Below are positions 30,731 through 39,230 of a stretch of DNA of 64,000 nucleotides, piece by piece; the stretch's first letter is position 1; each line of letters begins with the position of its first letter. The stretch is from Nocardioides donggukensis. Its GTDB lineage: Bacteria; Actinomycetota; Actinomycetes; Propionibacteriales; Nocardioidaceae. A model generated the notes under the pieces. The model was not told the DNA's origin. It did no database searches and saw only the letters and a list, made by a program, of their open reading frames with translations. Location: the NCBI RefSeq assembly GCF_014842875.1, contig NZ_JACYXZ010000001.1, forward strand, positions 186,001 to 250,000, read 5' to 3'. The translations under genes were made by a program, and so were the position numbers.

Positions 30731-32590
30731 TCAGAAGGCGTCTTCGGGGAGATCCATCAGCGAGAGGTCGGTCGCCTCGGCGATGGCCCGCTCGGCGGCG
30801 ATCCTCGGCAGCACGTTGCGCGCGAAGAACTGCGCCGCGGCGACCTTGCCCTCGTAGAACGACTGGTCCTTCCCGGCGTCGCCGGCGAGCTTGCCCAGGG
30901 CGACCTCGGCCTGACGCAGCAGCAGCCACGCGCAGACGATGTCACCGAGCACCATGAGCAGGCGGCTGGTGTTCAGCCCGACCTTGTAGATGTTGCGCAG
31001 GTCGCCGCCCTCGGCGCTGGCGTCGGCGCTCATGAGCTGGTTGATCAGCTCGCCGACGATCGCGTTGCCGTCCTCGAGGGCGGTGGCGAGCAGCTCGCGC
31101 TCGACCTTCAGTCGGCCGTTGCCGGCCTCGGACTTGATGAAGGCCTCGATCTCGCCGGCGACGTGCCCCAGTGCGGTGGCCTGGTCCTTCACGATCTTGC
31201 GGAAGAACAGGTCCTGGCCCTGGATCGCGGTGGTGCCCTCGTAGAGGGTGTCGATCTTGGCGTCGCGCACGTACTGCTCGACCGGGTACTCCTGCAGGAA
31301 GCCGGAGCCGCCGAAGGTCTGCAGCGACTCGGTGCCCAGCAGCACCCAGGACCGCTCCGAGCCGTAGCCCTTGACGATCGGCAGCAGCAGGTCGTTGACC
31401 TTCTCGGCCAGCTCGTCCCGCTCGCCGGTGTGCTCGGCGATCTGCACCTTGTCCTGCCAGCTCGCGGTGTAGAGGACCAGCGCGCGCATCGCCTCGGCGT
31501 ACGACTTCTGGGTCATCAGCGACCGGCGGACGTCGGGGTGGTGGGTGATCGTGACCCGCGGGGCGGTCTTGTCCGCGGCCTCGGTGAGGTCGGCGCCCTG
31601 CACCCGCTGCTTGGCGTAGTCGAGCGCGTTGAGGTAGCCGGTGGAGAGGGTGGCGATGGCCTTCGTGCCGACCATCATCCGGGCGTTCTCGATCACCTGG
31701 AACATCTGGGCGATGCCCTCGTGCACCTCGCCCAGCAGCCAGCCCTTCGCCGGCTCCTTCTCGCCGAGGGTCAGCTCGCAGGTGTTCGAGACCTTGAGGC
31801 CCATCTTGTGCTCGACGTTGGTGACGTAGACGCCGTTGCGCTCGCCGGTGAGGTCGCCGGTCTCGAGGTCGAAGTCGAACTTCGGCACGATGAACAGCGA
31901 CAGGCCCTTGGTGCCCGGGCCGCCGACGCCCTCGACGCCGACCGGGCGGGCCAGGACGAGGTGGATGATGTTCTCGGACATGTCGTGCTCGGCCGAGGTG
32001 ATGAACCGCTTGACGCCCTCGACGTTCCAGGTGCCGTCGTCGTTCATCGTGGCCTTGGCCCGGCCGGCGCCGACGTCGGAGCCGGCGTCGGGCTCGGTCA
32101 GCACCATCGTGCAGCCCCACTGGCGGTCGACCATGAACTGCGCGATGCGCTTGTCCCGCTCGTTGCCGTTGCGGTGCACGACGCCCGCGAAGGGCGCGCC
32201 CGCGGCGTACATGTGGATCGGTGCGTTGGACCCGAGCACCAGCTCGCCGATCGCCCAGTTCAGCGACGACGGGGCGGGGGTGCCGCCGAGGTCCTCGGTG
32301 ATCTGGAGCCGCCAGTACTCGGCGTCCATCCAGGTCTGGTAGCTCTTCTTGAACGACTCGGGGATCGGTGCCGTGCTGGTCTCGGGGTCGAAGACCGGGG
32401 GGTTGCGGTCGCTGTCCTCGTAGGAGGCGGCCAGGTCCTCGCGGGCCAGCCGGTCGACCTCGCCGAGGATGTAGCGCGCGGTCTCGCCGTCGACCTCGCC
32501 GAAGGGGCCCTGGCCCAGGACGTCGTCCCGGCCGAGCACCTCGAAGAGGTTGAACTCGATGTCGCGCAGATTGCTCTTGTAGTGGCTCAC
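30731..32590 (-). CDS. Acyl-CoA dehydrogenase, FadE5 type
   Basis: 619 residues from GTG 32590 ([20 protein letters not shown]). Domain order is that of FadE5-like long acyl-CoA dehydrogenases: N-terminal extension, helical domain, the FAD/substrate beta domain ('[20 protein letters not shown]'), the helical domain with '[20 protein letters not shown]' and '[19 protein letters not shown]', and an extra C-terminal domain with '[14 protein letters not shown]'-like sequence. It catalyses the first step of beta-oxidation for broad chain lengths and passes electrons to ETF. The 289-bp region upstream, shared with the divergent TauE gene, is the least GC-rich part here and probably holds both promoters. 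Confidence 0.9.
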   Translation of the reverse strand: MSHYKSNLRDIEFNLFEVLGRDDVLGQGPFGEVDGETARYILGEVDRLAREDLAASYEDSDRNPPVFDPETSTAPIPESFKKSYQTWMDAEYWRLQITEDLGGTPAPSSLNWAIGELVLGSNAPIHMYAAGAPFAGVVHRNGNERDKRIAQFMVDRQWGCTMVLTEPDAGSDVGAGRAKATMNDDGTWNVEGVKRFITSAEHDMSENIIHLVLARPVGVEGVGGPGTKGLSLFIVPKFDFDLETGDLTGERNGVYVTNVEHKMGLKVSNTCELTLGEKEPAKGWLLGEVHEGIAQMFQVIENARMMVGTKAIATLSTGYLNALDYAKQRVQGADLTEAADKTAPRVTITHHPDVRRSLMTQKSYAEAMRALVLYTASWQDKVQIAEHTGERDELAEKVNDLLLPIVKGYGSERSWVLLGTESLQTFGGSGFLQEYPVEQYVRDAKIDTLYEGTTAIQGQDLFFRKIVKDQATALGHVAGEIEAFIKSEAGNGRLKVERELLATALEDGNAIVGELINQLMSADASAEGGDLRNIYKVGLNTSRLLMVLGDIVCAWLLLRQAEVALGKLAGDAGKDQSFYEGKVAAAQFFARNVLPRIAAERAIAEATDLSLMDLPEDAF

Positions 32591-32879
32591 GGACCCACCC
32601 TTTTCGCTGTTTCGGGGCACCGGTCCCGGCGCGGGATCCGGTCCTTCTTCGCGGTCCAGCAGGCCGTCATCGGTGCCCGGCTACTGGTCGGTAACAAAAT
32701 CATCCTACGTCGGGACGCCGACCGCAAGGAGCAGACCCCGGGAAGTGACGCAGAACGCGCGTCCGGGCGTGATCGCCGTCACGCGGCGGCGGGTCGGAGT
32801 TGACGTCGGCGCTGATCCGATGTCCACTAAGCCAGTAATAAAACTACATTGGTAGACATTGAAGAGAAAGGCGCTCCTC

Positions 32880-33773
32880 ATGCGCAAGCTGATCGTGCTC
32901 GGTGTCGTCGGGCTGCTGGCCCAGCTCATCGACGGCTCCCTCGGGATGGCGTACGGCGTCACCTCCTCGACGCTGCTGCTCGCGGCCGGGGTAGCGCCGG
33001 CCGCGGCCTCGGCGGCCGTGCACTTCTCCGAGATCGGCACCTCGCTGGTCTCGGGGGTGGCGCACAGCCGGTTCGGCAACGTCGACTGGCGGACCGTGGG
33101 CATCCTCGCGGTGCCGGGCTTCGTGGGCGCCTTCGCCGGCGCCACGTTCCTGGTCGGGCTGGACGGTGACGCTGCCAAGCCCTGGGTGGCGGGCCTGCTG
33201 CTCGGGCTCGGCGGCTACGTGATCTGGCGCTTCCTCGCGCTCGGTGGCCGCCGACCGCAGTTCCGGGGCAGGCCGTCGGTCGGCTTCCTGGCGCCGATGG
33301 GACTGTTCGGCGGAGCGCTCGACGCGATCGGCGGGGGCGGCTGGGGTCCGGTCGGCACCACGTCGCTGCTCTCCTCCGGCCGACTGGAGCCGCGCAAGGT
33401 GGTCGGGTCCATCGACACCTCGGAGTTCGTCGTGGCGGTCGGAGGCTCGCTCGGCTTCCTGCTGGCCCTGGGGTCGGCCGGCATCGAGTGGGGCTACGTC
33501 GTCGCGCTGCTCGTCGGCGGCGTGCTGGCCGCCCCGGTCGCGGCCTGGCTGGTGCGGATCATGCCGGCCCGGATCCTCGGCGTCGCCGCGGGCGGGCTGA
33601 TCGTGCTGACCAACGCGCGGACCGTCGCCGACTCCCTCGGCGCCGACGGCGCCACCGTCGGGATGCTCTGCCTGGGCCTGTTCGTCCTCTGGGTCGCCGG
33701 CATCGTGTGGGCGGTACGCCAGGAGCGTGGGGTGCGGGCCGTGGCCGACCGGGAGCCGGTGCTCGTGGCGTGA
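32880..33773 (+). CDS. Sulfite exporter TauE/SafE family membrane protein
   Basis: 297 residues with eight or nine hydrophobic segments in two TauE-type halves, each with the typical glycine-rich motif: 'LIDGSLGMAYGVTSSTLLLA' and 'GALDAIGGGGWGPVGTTSLL'. The family exports sulfite or other sulfur/organic anions. ATG 32880 follows GAGAAAGG; an upstream TTG at 32859 is less likely. A Rrf2-family regulator lies 80 bp downstream in the same direction, which suggests control by cysteine or sulfur status. Confidence 0.88.
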   Translation: MRKLIVLGVVGLLAQLIDGSLGMAYGVTSSTLLLAAGVAPAAASAAVHFSEIGTSLVSGVAHSRFGNVDWRTVGILAVPGFVGAFAGATFLVGLDGDAAKPWVAGLLLGLGGYVIWRFLALGGRRPQFRGRPSVGFLAPMGLFGGALDAIGGGGWGPVGTTSLLSSGRLEPRKVVGSIDTSEFVVAVGGSLGFLLALGSAGIEWGYVVALLVGGVLAAPVAAWLVRIMPARILGVAAGGLIVLTNARTVADSLGADGATVGMLCLGLFVLWVAGIVWAVRQERGVRAVADREPVLVA

Positions 33774-33853
33774 GCGTCGCTCCCGGCCCGCCGTCGTGGG
33801 CGAAGTGCAGTGAACAAGGTGACCTGGTGCAGAACTCTGGGAGACTGGGCACC

Positions 33854-34312
33854 ATGCGCGTCTCCGCGAAGTCCGACTACGCCCTCCGCGCGCTCATCGA
33901 GATCGCCGGCCGCTCCGACGGCCGTCCGGTGAGCGCGGAGGAGATCGGCCGACTGCAGGAGATCCCGCACGGCTTCCTGCAGGCGATCCTGGCCGACCTG
34001 CGGCGGGCCGGGATCCTGGTGTCGCAGCGCGGGCAGGCCGGGGGCTGGCGGCTCGCCGGGGAGGCGACACGGGTCACCGTCGCCGACGTCATCCGCGCGG
34101 TGGACGGGCCGCTGGTCTCGGTCTACGGGCTGCGGCCGGAGGCGGTCACCTACAACGACCGCGCCGATGTGCTGCAGCACGTGTGGATCGCGGCCCGGCA
34201 CTCGCTGCGCGACGTCTTCGAGCAGGTCAGCATCGCCGACCTCGCCGGGCGGGCGCTCCCCGACGCGGTGACCGCCCGGACCGCCGACGAGGACGCTTGG
34301 CAGTCGCACTGA
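33854..34312 (+). CDS. Rrf2 family transcriptional regulator
   Basis: 152 residues: winged-helix N-terminus 'MRVSAKSDYALRALIEIAGR' and 'IPHGFLQAILADLRRAGILV', with the signature 'GGWRLAGEATRVTVADVIRA'. No cysteines are present, so it does not carry an Fe-S cluster like IscR or NsrR. It resembles CymR-type members instead, which act through a protein or metabolite partner. Next to a TauE exporter it is likely a sulfur-metabolism regulator. That link is from position only. Confidence 0.88.
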   Translation: MRVSAKSDYALRALIEIAGRSDGRPVSAEEIGRLQEIPHGFLQAILADLRRAGILVSQRGQAGGWRLAGEATRVTVADVIRAVDGPLVSVYGLRPEAVTYNDRADVLQHVWIAARHSLRDVFEQVSIADLAGRALPDAVTARTADEDAWQSH

Positions 34313-34327
34313 CCGGCCGGCTCCTCC

Positions 34328-34903
34328 TCAGGAGGCGACGAGCAGGTCGCGTTGCTCGCGCGGGGCCACCCACCGGCGCAGGCGCGTGACGACCGGGTTC
34401 CTGCGCTCGAGTCGGCGGCGCCGGACGGTGAGCACGACCCCGGCCAGCTGCTCGGCCAGGTCGACCGAGCCGGCTCCCTCCTCCAGGCGACGCACGTGCA
34501 CCCGCCCGGCCGGCAGCAGAGGCGCCCAGGTCTCGAGCGGGCCCGCGACCGGTGCGGAGTCGGCGTACGTCGTGAGGACGAGGTGCACCTCGAAGCCGGC
34601 GAGGGCGTCGAGGATCAGGGCCGCCTGCTCCTCGGTCGCCTCGGCGAAGCGCGGCTGGCTGAGCACGGTGTCGCGCCCGGCCCGGTGCGCCCGACGGCAG
34701 AGCCCGGCCCAGGCGCCCTCGACGTCGCGACGGCGCAGGCCGGCCTCCCGGTGCCGGCGGAGCATCTCGACCGCCGCCGTCTCCACGGCGGTGCCGTCGG
34801 TGGGCGTGAGGCAGCCGGCGCGGGCGAGGAGCTCGTGGTGGTCGGCGAGCGGGCGGTGCGGCGCCCGCGGGCCCACGTGCAGCAGTGCGATGCGACGTCC
34901 CAT
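34328..34903 (-). CDS. Hypothetical protein, possible degenerate sulfotransferase-like fold
   Basis: 191 residues, ATG 34903. The layout faintly resembles actinobacterial sulfotransferase-like proteins: an opening strand 'RIALLHVGPRAPHRPLADHH', a mid-segment 'TVLSQPRFAEATEEQAALIL' and 'FEVHLVLTTYADSAPVAGPL' where family members have the PAPS-binding serine/arginine strands. The usual P-loop-like K-x-G-T-T sequence after the first strand is missing, so catalysis is doubtful. The C-terminus is Arg-rich. Without a search the relationship is tentative. It is convergent with the Rrf2 gene, 15 bp apart. Confidence 0.5.
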   Translation of the reverse strand: MGRRIALLHVGPRAPHRPLADHHELLARAGCLTPTDGTAVETAAVEMLRRHREAGLRRRDVEGAWAGLCRRAHRAGRDTVLSQPRFAEATEEQAALILDALAGFEVHLVLTTYADSAPVAGPLETWAPLLPAGRVHVRRLEEGAGSVDLAEQLAGVVLTVRRRRLERRNPVVTRLRRWVAPREQRDLLVAS

Positions 34904-34993
34904 GCCGGGAGCGTCTCAGCGGCAGTCGTCGGCCCGGTGAACCACCGGCGAACGGGTCGGCTCGGGTCGGTGACCGGTGCCCCGCATCTGACC

Positions 34994-35057
34994 GAGCCCG
35001 ACACAAGCGACGGGTCGGCGGTGCTGAGCCCGACACAAGCGACGGGTCGGCGGGGCA
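34994..35057. repeat. 32-bp tandem duplication plus partial third copy
   Basis: GAGCCCGACACAAGCGACGG starts at 34994 and again at 35026 (period 32), followed by a partial ACGCGACGGGTCAGCGG. It fills the space between two minus-strand genes. No function is evident. Confidence 0.8.
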
Positions 35058-35066
35058 CGCGACGGG

Positions 35067-35702
35067 TCAGCGGTCGGTGCGCTCGCTGATCCAGGACACG
35101 AGCGGGCGGAGCTCGCGCCAGTCCGCCCGGACGACGTCGAGCAGCTCGGGGGTGTGGATCACCGGCTCGAAGCCGTGCGAGCGGCCCACCGTGAGGGAGC
35201 GGTGCCGCAGCAGCTCGATCCGGGGGTGGTCGGCCGGGTAGCCGCGGGGGCTGGTCTTGAGTCGGTCCCCGCCCACCTCCCAGCCGCCCCGGCGGAGCGT
35301 GGCGAGCACTCGCTCGAGCGCTCGCCCGGTGCGCTCGTCGTCGATCGCCTCCCGGACCGCCGCCAGCCGGGGGCCGGTCGCCTCGTAGAAGCCGGCGCCG
35401 GTGCGGACCCCGCGCGGCGAGACCTCGACGTACCAGCCGGTCGACGGGCCGGCGGCGACGAACGCGCCCTGGTGTGTCTTGTACGGCGTCTTGTCCTTGG
35501 CGAACCGCACGTCCCGGTAGGGCCGGAACACCTTCGCCGGCCCGAACTCGTCGGCCAGCGCGGAGGTCAGCGCGGTCATCGGCGCCAGGACCGACTCCCG
35601 GTAGACGTGCTTGTGGGCCTCCCAGAAGGACTTGGTGTTGTCGACCTCGAGGTCGTCGTAGAAGTCGAGGGCGGCTGGGGGGAAGCCGGCGAAGTCGCTC
35701 AC
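35067..35702 (-). CDS. DUF2461 domain-containing protein
   Basis: 211 residues from GTG 35702 (VSDFAGFPPAALDFYDDLEV). The family signature is clear: 'NTKSFWEAHKHVYRESV', 'KVFRPYRDVRFAKDKTPYKT' and 'WYVEVSPRGVRTGAGFYEAT'. DUF2461 proteins are widespread but uncharacterised, and are thought to be nucleic-acid- or stress-related. The frame extends upstream to 35876 but that part would cover a terminator hairpin. Confidence 0.88.
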   Translation of the reverse strand: MSDFAGFPPAALDFYDDLEVDNTKSFWEAHKHVYRESVLAPMTALTSALADEFGPAKVFRPYRDVRFAKDKTPYKTHQGAFVAAGPSTGWYVEVSPRGVRTGAGFYEATGPRLAAVREAIDDERTGRALERVLATLRRGGWEVGGDRLKTSPRGYPADHPRIELLRHRSLTVGRSHGFEPVIHTPELLDVVRADWRELRPLVSWISERTDR

Positions 35703-35744
35703 CCGGGAAACGGTAGCCGAGCGCGGAGAGGGCACGGAACGCGC

Positions 35745-35772
35745 GAAGCCCCCGGCCGGGGCCGGGGGCTTC
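35745..35772. terminator. 13-bp GC-rich hairpin downstream of the AAA ATPase gene
   Basis: GAAGCCCCCGGCC (35745-35757) pairs with 35760-35772. On the minus strand it lies about 120 bp past the ATPase stop and before the DUF2461 start. Probable terminator. Confidence 0.65.
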
Positions 35773-35889
35773 CCTGGTTGGATCGCGTGGAGGGGTAGTT
35801 GCGAAACCTCGCTCACCTGCAGTGATGCGATCCCGGTTGGGACCGGTTTCCCCGCGACCAATTGGGAACATCTCACGAGCCGTGACGAC

Positions 35890-37161
35890 TTAGCCCTGGT
35901 TGGTGGGCTCGTTAGAGTCCCGCAGGCTCAGTCGGTCTTGGCTCAGCAGACCGGAAGCAAACCCTTGCATGAGCACGAAAGGCTTCATGAGGGGATTGCG
36001 GAACCTGTACCTAGGTGTTCGAGTAACCGAAGTTGACTCCAAGATGTACGGCGGTTCGCTACTGAACCTCTTCAGGTGTGCGTTGAAGTCAGAGTTCCGT
36101 CGCGGCACCCCGAGCAACTCCTCCAGGGGCGGCCGCACGTCAGACGCGGTGAAGTGGCCCAAGTGATCGGGCACCGCCATGGCGCACGCGAGAATGGTCT
36201 TGTCGAACGTGGCGTCGCTTCGCGCGGCAATCGTGGCCTTGTAGTAATTCTCCTTGATACTTGGCTCGGCGTCGTCCTTCGCCTGCATGAGGGCATCGAA
36301 CACCTGCTCGAAGGTGATGACGTGTTCATTCGCGTAGATCGACCGCTTGCCGACGGAACTGGCCAGAAGGTGCGTGTAATAGGGGAAGCCTTGAGACAGG
36401 TTCGCGATCGCGCTTACGGCGCTTGCGTCGATGTCCAGGGTGTACCCGGACCTCTCCCCGAACGCCTGGAAGCCGCGGGTAACGATCTCGGACAACTCAT
36501 CCTGTGTCATGCGGGGCATCGCGATCTGACGTAACGACCGGTCGACCGAGGCGTGGCCTGCGATGAGGCCGGAAACATCGTCTGCCACCCCGACGAGGCA
36601 GACGGTGCATTCGACCAGGTCGTCTGAGATCTGCTTGACGAGATCGGCGAACGCGTCGCCGTGTGCGTAGCCGTTGATGCGATCGAACTCGTCCACCACC
36701 ACGAGGAGCGGGGCGCGGGATGCGAGGAGGTGAAGGGCGCGGCCAACACTCTCGGGCGTGGGCGCATCCATGAACATGTCCTCGATGCGGTCGATCGTCC
36801 CGGCGAGGCTCGCGCGGACCTCATCGTCTGTGGTGTCTAAGAACTGCTGAAGACGAGGCACCAACTTCTGCCACACAGTGCTGAAGTCGTCCTCGGCTCC
36901 ACAGGTGAGGCGTAGGCGGATGCCGTCTGGAGCCTGGATGCCAAAGATGGCCATGCCCATGTACGCGAGCGAAGTCTTACCCACTCCACGCTCGCCGAAC
37001 ACGATGGCGTGCTGGCCTTCTTCCTGCATGGCCGACACGAGGCTGCTCAGTTGCTGGGCCCGGCCTCGGAACAGTTGGCGGTCGTCTGTTGGAGCCGATG
37101 GCTTGAAGATCTTGCTGAGCGTGGCCACGTGCACGCTTGCGGCAACGACGTCAGATTCCAT
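35890..37161 (-). CDS. Solitary AAA/Orc1-like ATPase on a lower-GC islet
   Basis: About 423 residues from ATG 37161. Walker A 'GERGVGKTSL' (near residue 57), Walker B 'LLVVVDEFDRI' (near 155), sensor-type 'LVGVADDVSGLIAGHASVDR', and a C-terminal winged-helix-like region ('FTASDVRPPLEELLGVPRRN', 'SVTRTPRYRFRNPLMKPFVL'). Overall it looks like Orc1/Cdc6- or STAND-type P-loop ATPases. GC content and codon use are visibly lower than all neighbours, with A/T third positions frequent, pointing to recent transfer. It sits beside tRNA-Gly without an integrase. Function unknown; a defence or mobile-element maintenance role is conceivable. Confidence 0.75.
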   Translation of the reverse strand: MESDVVAASVHVATLSKIFKPSAPTDDRQLFRGRAQQLSSLVSAMQEEGQHAIVFGERGVGKTSLAYMGMAIFGIQAPDGIRLRLTCGAEDDFSTVWQKLVPRLQQFLDTTDDEVRASLAGTIDRIEDMFMDAPTPESVGRALHLLASRAPLLVVVDEFDRINGYAHGDAFADLVKQISDDLVECTVCLVGVADDVSGLIAGHASVDRSLRQIAMPRMTQDELSEIVTRGFQAFGERSGYTLDIDASAVSAIANLSQGFPYYTHLLASSVGKRSIYANEHVITFEQVFDALMQAKDDAEPSIKENYYKATIAARSDATFDKTILACAMAVPDHLGHFTASDVRPPLEELLGVPRRNSDFNAHLKRFSSEPPYILESTSVTRTPRYRFRNPLMKPFVLMQGFASGLLSQDRLSLRDSNEPTNQG

Positions 37162-37171
37162 GCGACACAAT

Positions 37172-37220
37172 CTATCATGCCGGTATATAAGATATCAAAG
37201 TGAACTTTATTGTGTTATTA
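37172..37220 (-). promoter_or_regulatory. AT-rich promoter region of the ATPase gene
   Basis: This is among the most AT-rich stretches of the window. On the minus strand TTCACT and TATATACC-like boxes precede the ATPase ATG by 20-50 bp. Exact boxes are uncertain. Confidence 0.4.
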
Positions 37221-37462
37221 ATTGCGTCTGGGGCTTCTAGTTCCTTCGATGAGCCCTACGTTTCTTTCGCGAGTTCGGAGGGCCGGGATCATCCTCCTGT
37301 GCTCGCTGTCGCCCTTGGCCAGGTCGCAAATCGCCGCGGTCGACCCTGCTCACGCGGCTAGTGGGATGGTCGGTGACTGTCCGGCGTTCCGACGTCGCTC
37401 TCGGAAGGTGGCGCGGCGGCAAGCGCAACGCCGCGGGGACGGCCGCGGGGCTCATCTCCGTG

Positions 37463-37481
37463 GCTAGGTTTCGCACCTAGC
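37463..37481 (-). terminator. Hairpin just downstream of tRNA-Gly
   Basis: GCTAGGT (37463-37469) pairs with ACCTAGC (37475-37481) around TTCGC, directly 3' of the tRNA on the minus strand. Short stem, probable tRNA terminator. Confidence 0.5.
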
Positions 37482-37484
37482 ACG

Positions 37485-37560
37485 TGGAGCGGATGACGAG
37501 ATTCGAACTCGCGACATCGACCTTGGGAAGGTCGCGCTCTACCAGCTGAGCTACATCCGC
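37485..37560 (-). tRNA. tRNA-Gly (anticodon CCC)
   Basis: A 76-nt cloverleaf on the minus strand. The acceptor stem GCGGATG/CATCCGC is perfect, the D-arm has AGCTCAGCTGGTAGAGC, the anticodon stem CGACC/GGTCG encloses the loop TTCCCAA (anticodon CCC), and the T-arm contains GTTCGAATC. Discriminator T and an encoded CCA follow (37488-37485). tRNA genes are common integration targets, and the low-GC ATPase gene lies just beyond its 3' end. Confidence 0.95.
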
Positions 37561-37588
37561 AGGACCGGCGGACCGGTCGGAGGAGATG

Positions 37589-38350
37589 TTACGCGAACGG
37601 GCCGAGGTCCGGGTGCCGTGGGGTCACCGTGTCGCCGCTGGAGCGGCCGGTCAGGCGTCGGTGCACCCACGGCACCGCGAACGACCGGGTCCACGCGAGG
37701 TCGGCCGCCAGTCGCTGCGCCCGGCCCGGGGTCTCCCGCTCGGGCAGCGTGGGCAGTGGCAGGTCGTGGCTCACGTCGAGGGTGTCGAGCACGTGGACCG
37801 CCATCCGCTGGTGGCCGAGCGTGCTCATGTGCATCCGGTCGGTGTCCCAGTAGCGCCAGTCGCGGTAGTCGCGCATCCGCCAGAAGTCGACGACCGTGGC
37901 CCCGTGCCGGTCGGCGCTCTCGCGCACCAGCTCGTTGTAGAGCGCGAACCGCCCCCGCAGTGCCCGGTAGATCGCCGAGCCGCCCGGGTCGAACGCGGTC
38001 CACACGAGCAGCCGGGCGCCGGTGGCCGCGATCCGCCCCAGCCCCGCGTCGTACGCCGCCACGAGGGCGTCGAGGTCGACCTGCGGCCGCATGATGTCGT
38101 TCGCGCCCGCATAGACGGTGACCAGGTCCGGGCGCATCGCCAGCGCCGGCTCGAGCTGCTGGTCGAGGATCTGACCCAGCTTGCGGCCCCGGACGGCGAG
38201 GTTGGCGTAGCCGAGGTCCGGCTGGTGGACGGCGAGGGCCTCGGCGACCCGGTCCGCCCACCCGCGCAGGCCGTTCGGGCGGTGCGGGTCCGGATCGCCC
38301 ACGCCCTCGGTGAAGGAGTCGCCGAGGGCGACGTAGCGGTGGAAACCCAT
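37589..38350 (-). CDS. SGNH/GDSL hydrolase family protein
   Basis: 253 residues. SGNH blocks are clear: block I '[14 protein letters not shown]' (nucleophile Ser in GDSF), block II glycine, block III '[13 protein letters not shown]' (G-x-N-D), and block V '[19 protein letters not shown]' with D-x-x-H as 'DRMH'. No signal peptide, so it is a cytoplasmic esterase or lipase-like enzyme of unknown substrate. It begins with ATG 38350, divergent from dcd, and ends about 30 bp before the tRNA 5' end. Confidence 0.9.
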   Translation of the reverse strand: MGFHRYVALGDSFTEGVGDPDPHRPNGLRGWADRVAEALAVHQPDLGYANLAVRGRKLGQILDQQLEPALAMRPDLVTVYAGANDIMRPQVDLDALVAAYDAGLGRIAATGARLLVWTAFDPGGSAIYRALRGRFALYNELVRESADRHGATVVDFWRMRDYRDWRYWDTDRMHMSTLGHQRMAVHVLDTLDVSHDLPLPTLPERETPGRAQRLAADLAWTRSFAVPWVHRRLTGRSSGDTVTPRHPDLGPFA

Positions 38351-38366
38351 GCCGGGAGCCTACGAG

Positions 38367-38404
38367 TGGTTTCGAGACGCGTGGCGCGGGCCCTCCTCAC
38401 CGAC
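38367..38404. repeat. Solo degenerate copy of the TTTCGA…CTCAACC repeat family
   Basis: TGGTTTCGAGACGC at 38367 followed by GGCGC…CCTCCTCACCG matches the order of the 19337 array read on its minus strand. It lies in the 80-bp promoter gap between the SGNH gene and dcd. Confidence 0.5.
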
Positions 38405-38430
38405 GGCGGCCGCTGGGTAGGGTGCCACCC

Positions 38431-39006
38431 GTGCTGCTCTCCGATCGCGACATCCTGGCCGAGATCGACGCCGGCCGGGTCCGGCTCGATCCCTTCGAGG
38501 AGGGCATGGTGCAGCCGTCGTCGATCGACGTCCGGCTGGACCGCTACTTCCGGGTGTTCGAGAACCACAAGTACCCGCACATCGACCCGGCGGCCGACCA
38601 GTCGGACCTGACCCGGATGGTCGAGCCCGACGGCGACGAGGCGTTCATCCTGCATCCGGGCGAGTTCGTGCTGGGGTCCACCTACGAGGTGGTCTCGCTG
38701 CCCGACGACATCGCCGCGCGGGTGGAGGGCAAGTCGTCGCTGGGCCGGCTGGGCCTGCTCACCCACGCCACCGCCGGCTTCGTCGACCCCGGCTTCTCCG
38801 GGCACGTGACCCTGGAACTGGCGAACGTCGCGACCCTGCCGATCAAGCTCTACCCGGGGATGAAGATCGGGCAGTTCTGCTTCTTCCGGCTCTCCTCGTC
38901 CTCCGAGCACCCCTACGGCTCGGCGAAGTACGGCTCCCGCTACCAGGGTCAGCGCGGTCCGACGCCGTCCCGGTCGTTCCAGAACTTCCACCGCACCTCG
39001 ATCTGA
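38431..39006 (+). CDS. dcd: dCTP deaminase (possibly bifunctional deaminase/dUTPase)
   Basis: 191 residues. It closely follows actinobacterial Dcd: '[20 protein letters not shown]', '[20 protein letters not shown]', '[20 protein letters not shown]', '[19 protein letters not shown]' and the C-terminal '[14 protein letters not shown]'-type lid. It deaminates dCTP; the mycobacterial enzyme also hydrolyses the product to dUMP. GTG 38431 ([12 protein letters not shown]) matches the family start; an in-frame GTG at 38422 would add three residues. Confidence 0.95.
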   Translation: MLLSDRDILAEIDAGRVRLDPFEEGMVQPSSIDVRLDRYFRVFENHKYPHIDPAADQSDLTRMVEPDGDEAFILHPGEFVLGSTYEVVSLPDDIAARVEGKSSLGRLGLLTHATAGFVDPGFSGHVTLELANVATLPIKLYPGMKIGQFCFFRLSSSSEHPYGSAKYGSRYQGQRGPTPSRSFQNFHRTSI

Positions 39007-39045
39007 GGGCGGCCGCCGGCCGCTTCCCGACCCGCCGCCGGCGGA

Positions 39046-39219
39046 TCAGGTGTCGATCACGTCGGCGAGCCGGCGTACGCCGCGGGCCAGCGCCCGCCGC
39101 GGGGAGCGGGGGGCGCTCGCCGGGGCGTCGCCCGGCCGGTTCGTCCGGGAGGCGGACCGGACCGTGCGCTGGTCGATGCGGTGCCGGGCCTGGGCCTCGT
39201 GGGTGATGTGGTCGATCAT
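39046..39219 (-). CDS. Small basic hypothetical protein after the DUF4097 gene
   Basis: 57 residues from ATG 39219, with AAGGAG seven bases upstream. Rich in Arg/Ala, no membrane segment: 'MIDHITHEAQARHRIDQRTV' then a basic region ending 'LARGVRRLADVIDT'. It starts 11 bp after the DUF4097 stop and is probably the last gene of the RHH-DUF4097 operon. Not recognised. Confidence 0.65.
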   Translation of the reverse strand: MIDHITHEAQARHRIDQRTVRSASRTNRPGDAPASAPRSPRRALARGVRRLADVIDT

Positions 39220-39230
39220 GGGGTGCTCCT

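Larger units (their letters stand above)
37162..37484. other. Region between the ATPase gene and tRNA-Gly
   Basis: The part next to the ATPase start (about 37165-37225) is AT-rich and probably contains its promoter. The rest is intermediate in GC with only short doubtful frames (for example 37237-37476, Arg/Pro-rich). A hairpin lies next to the tRNA 3' end. No integrase or recognisable direct repeat of the tRNA end is visible. Confidence 0.5.

Noticed and set aside
35703-35889. attL/attR-type direct repeat of the tRNA-Gly 3' end
   Set aside because: No copy of the tRNA end could be found by eye on the far side of the ATPase gene, so integration at the tRNA is not proven.
37237-37476. 79-codon frame on the minus strand between tRNA-Gly and the ATPase gene
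   Set aside because: Arg/Pro-rich, no ribosome site, overlaps the tRNA terminator hairpin; probably not a gene.
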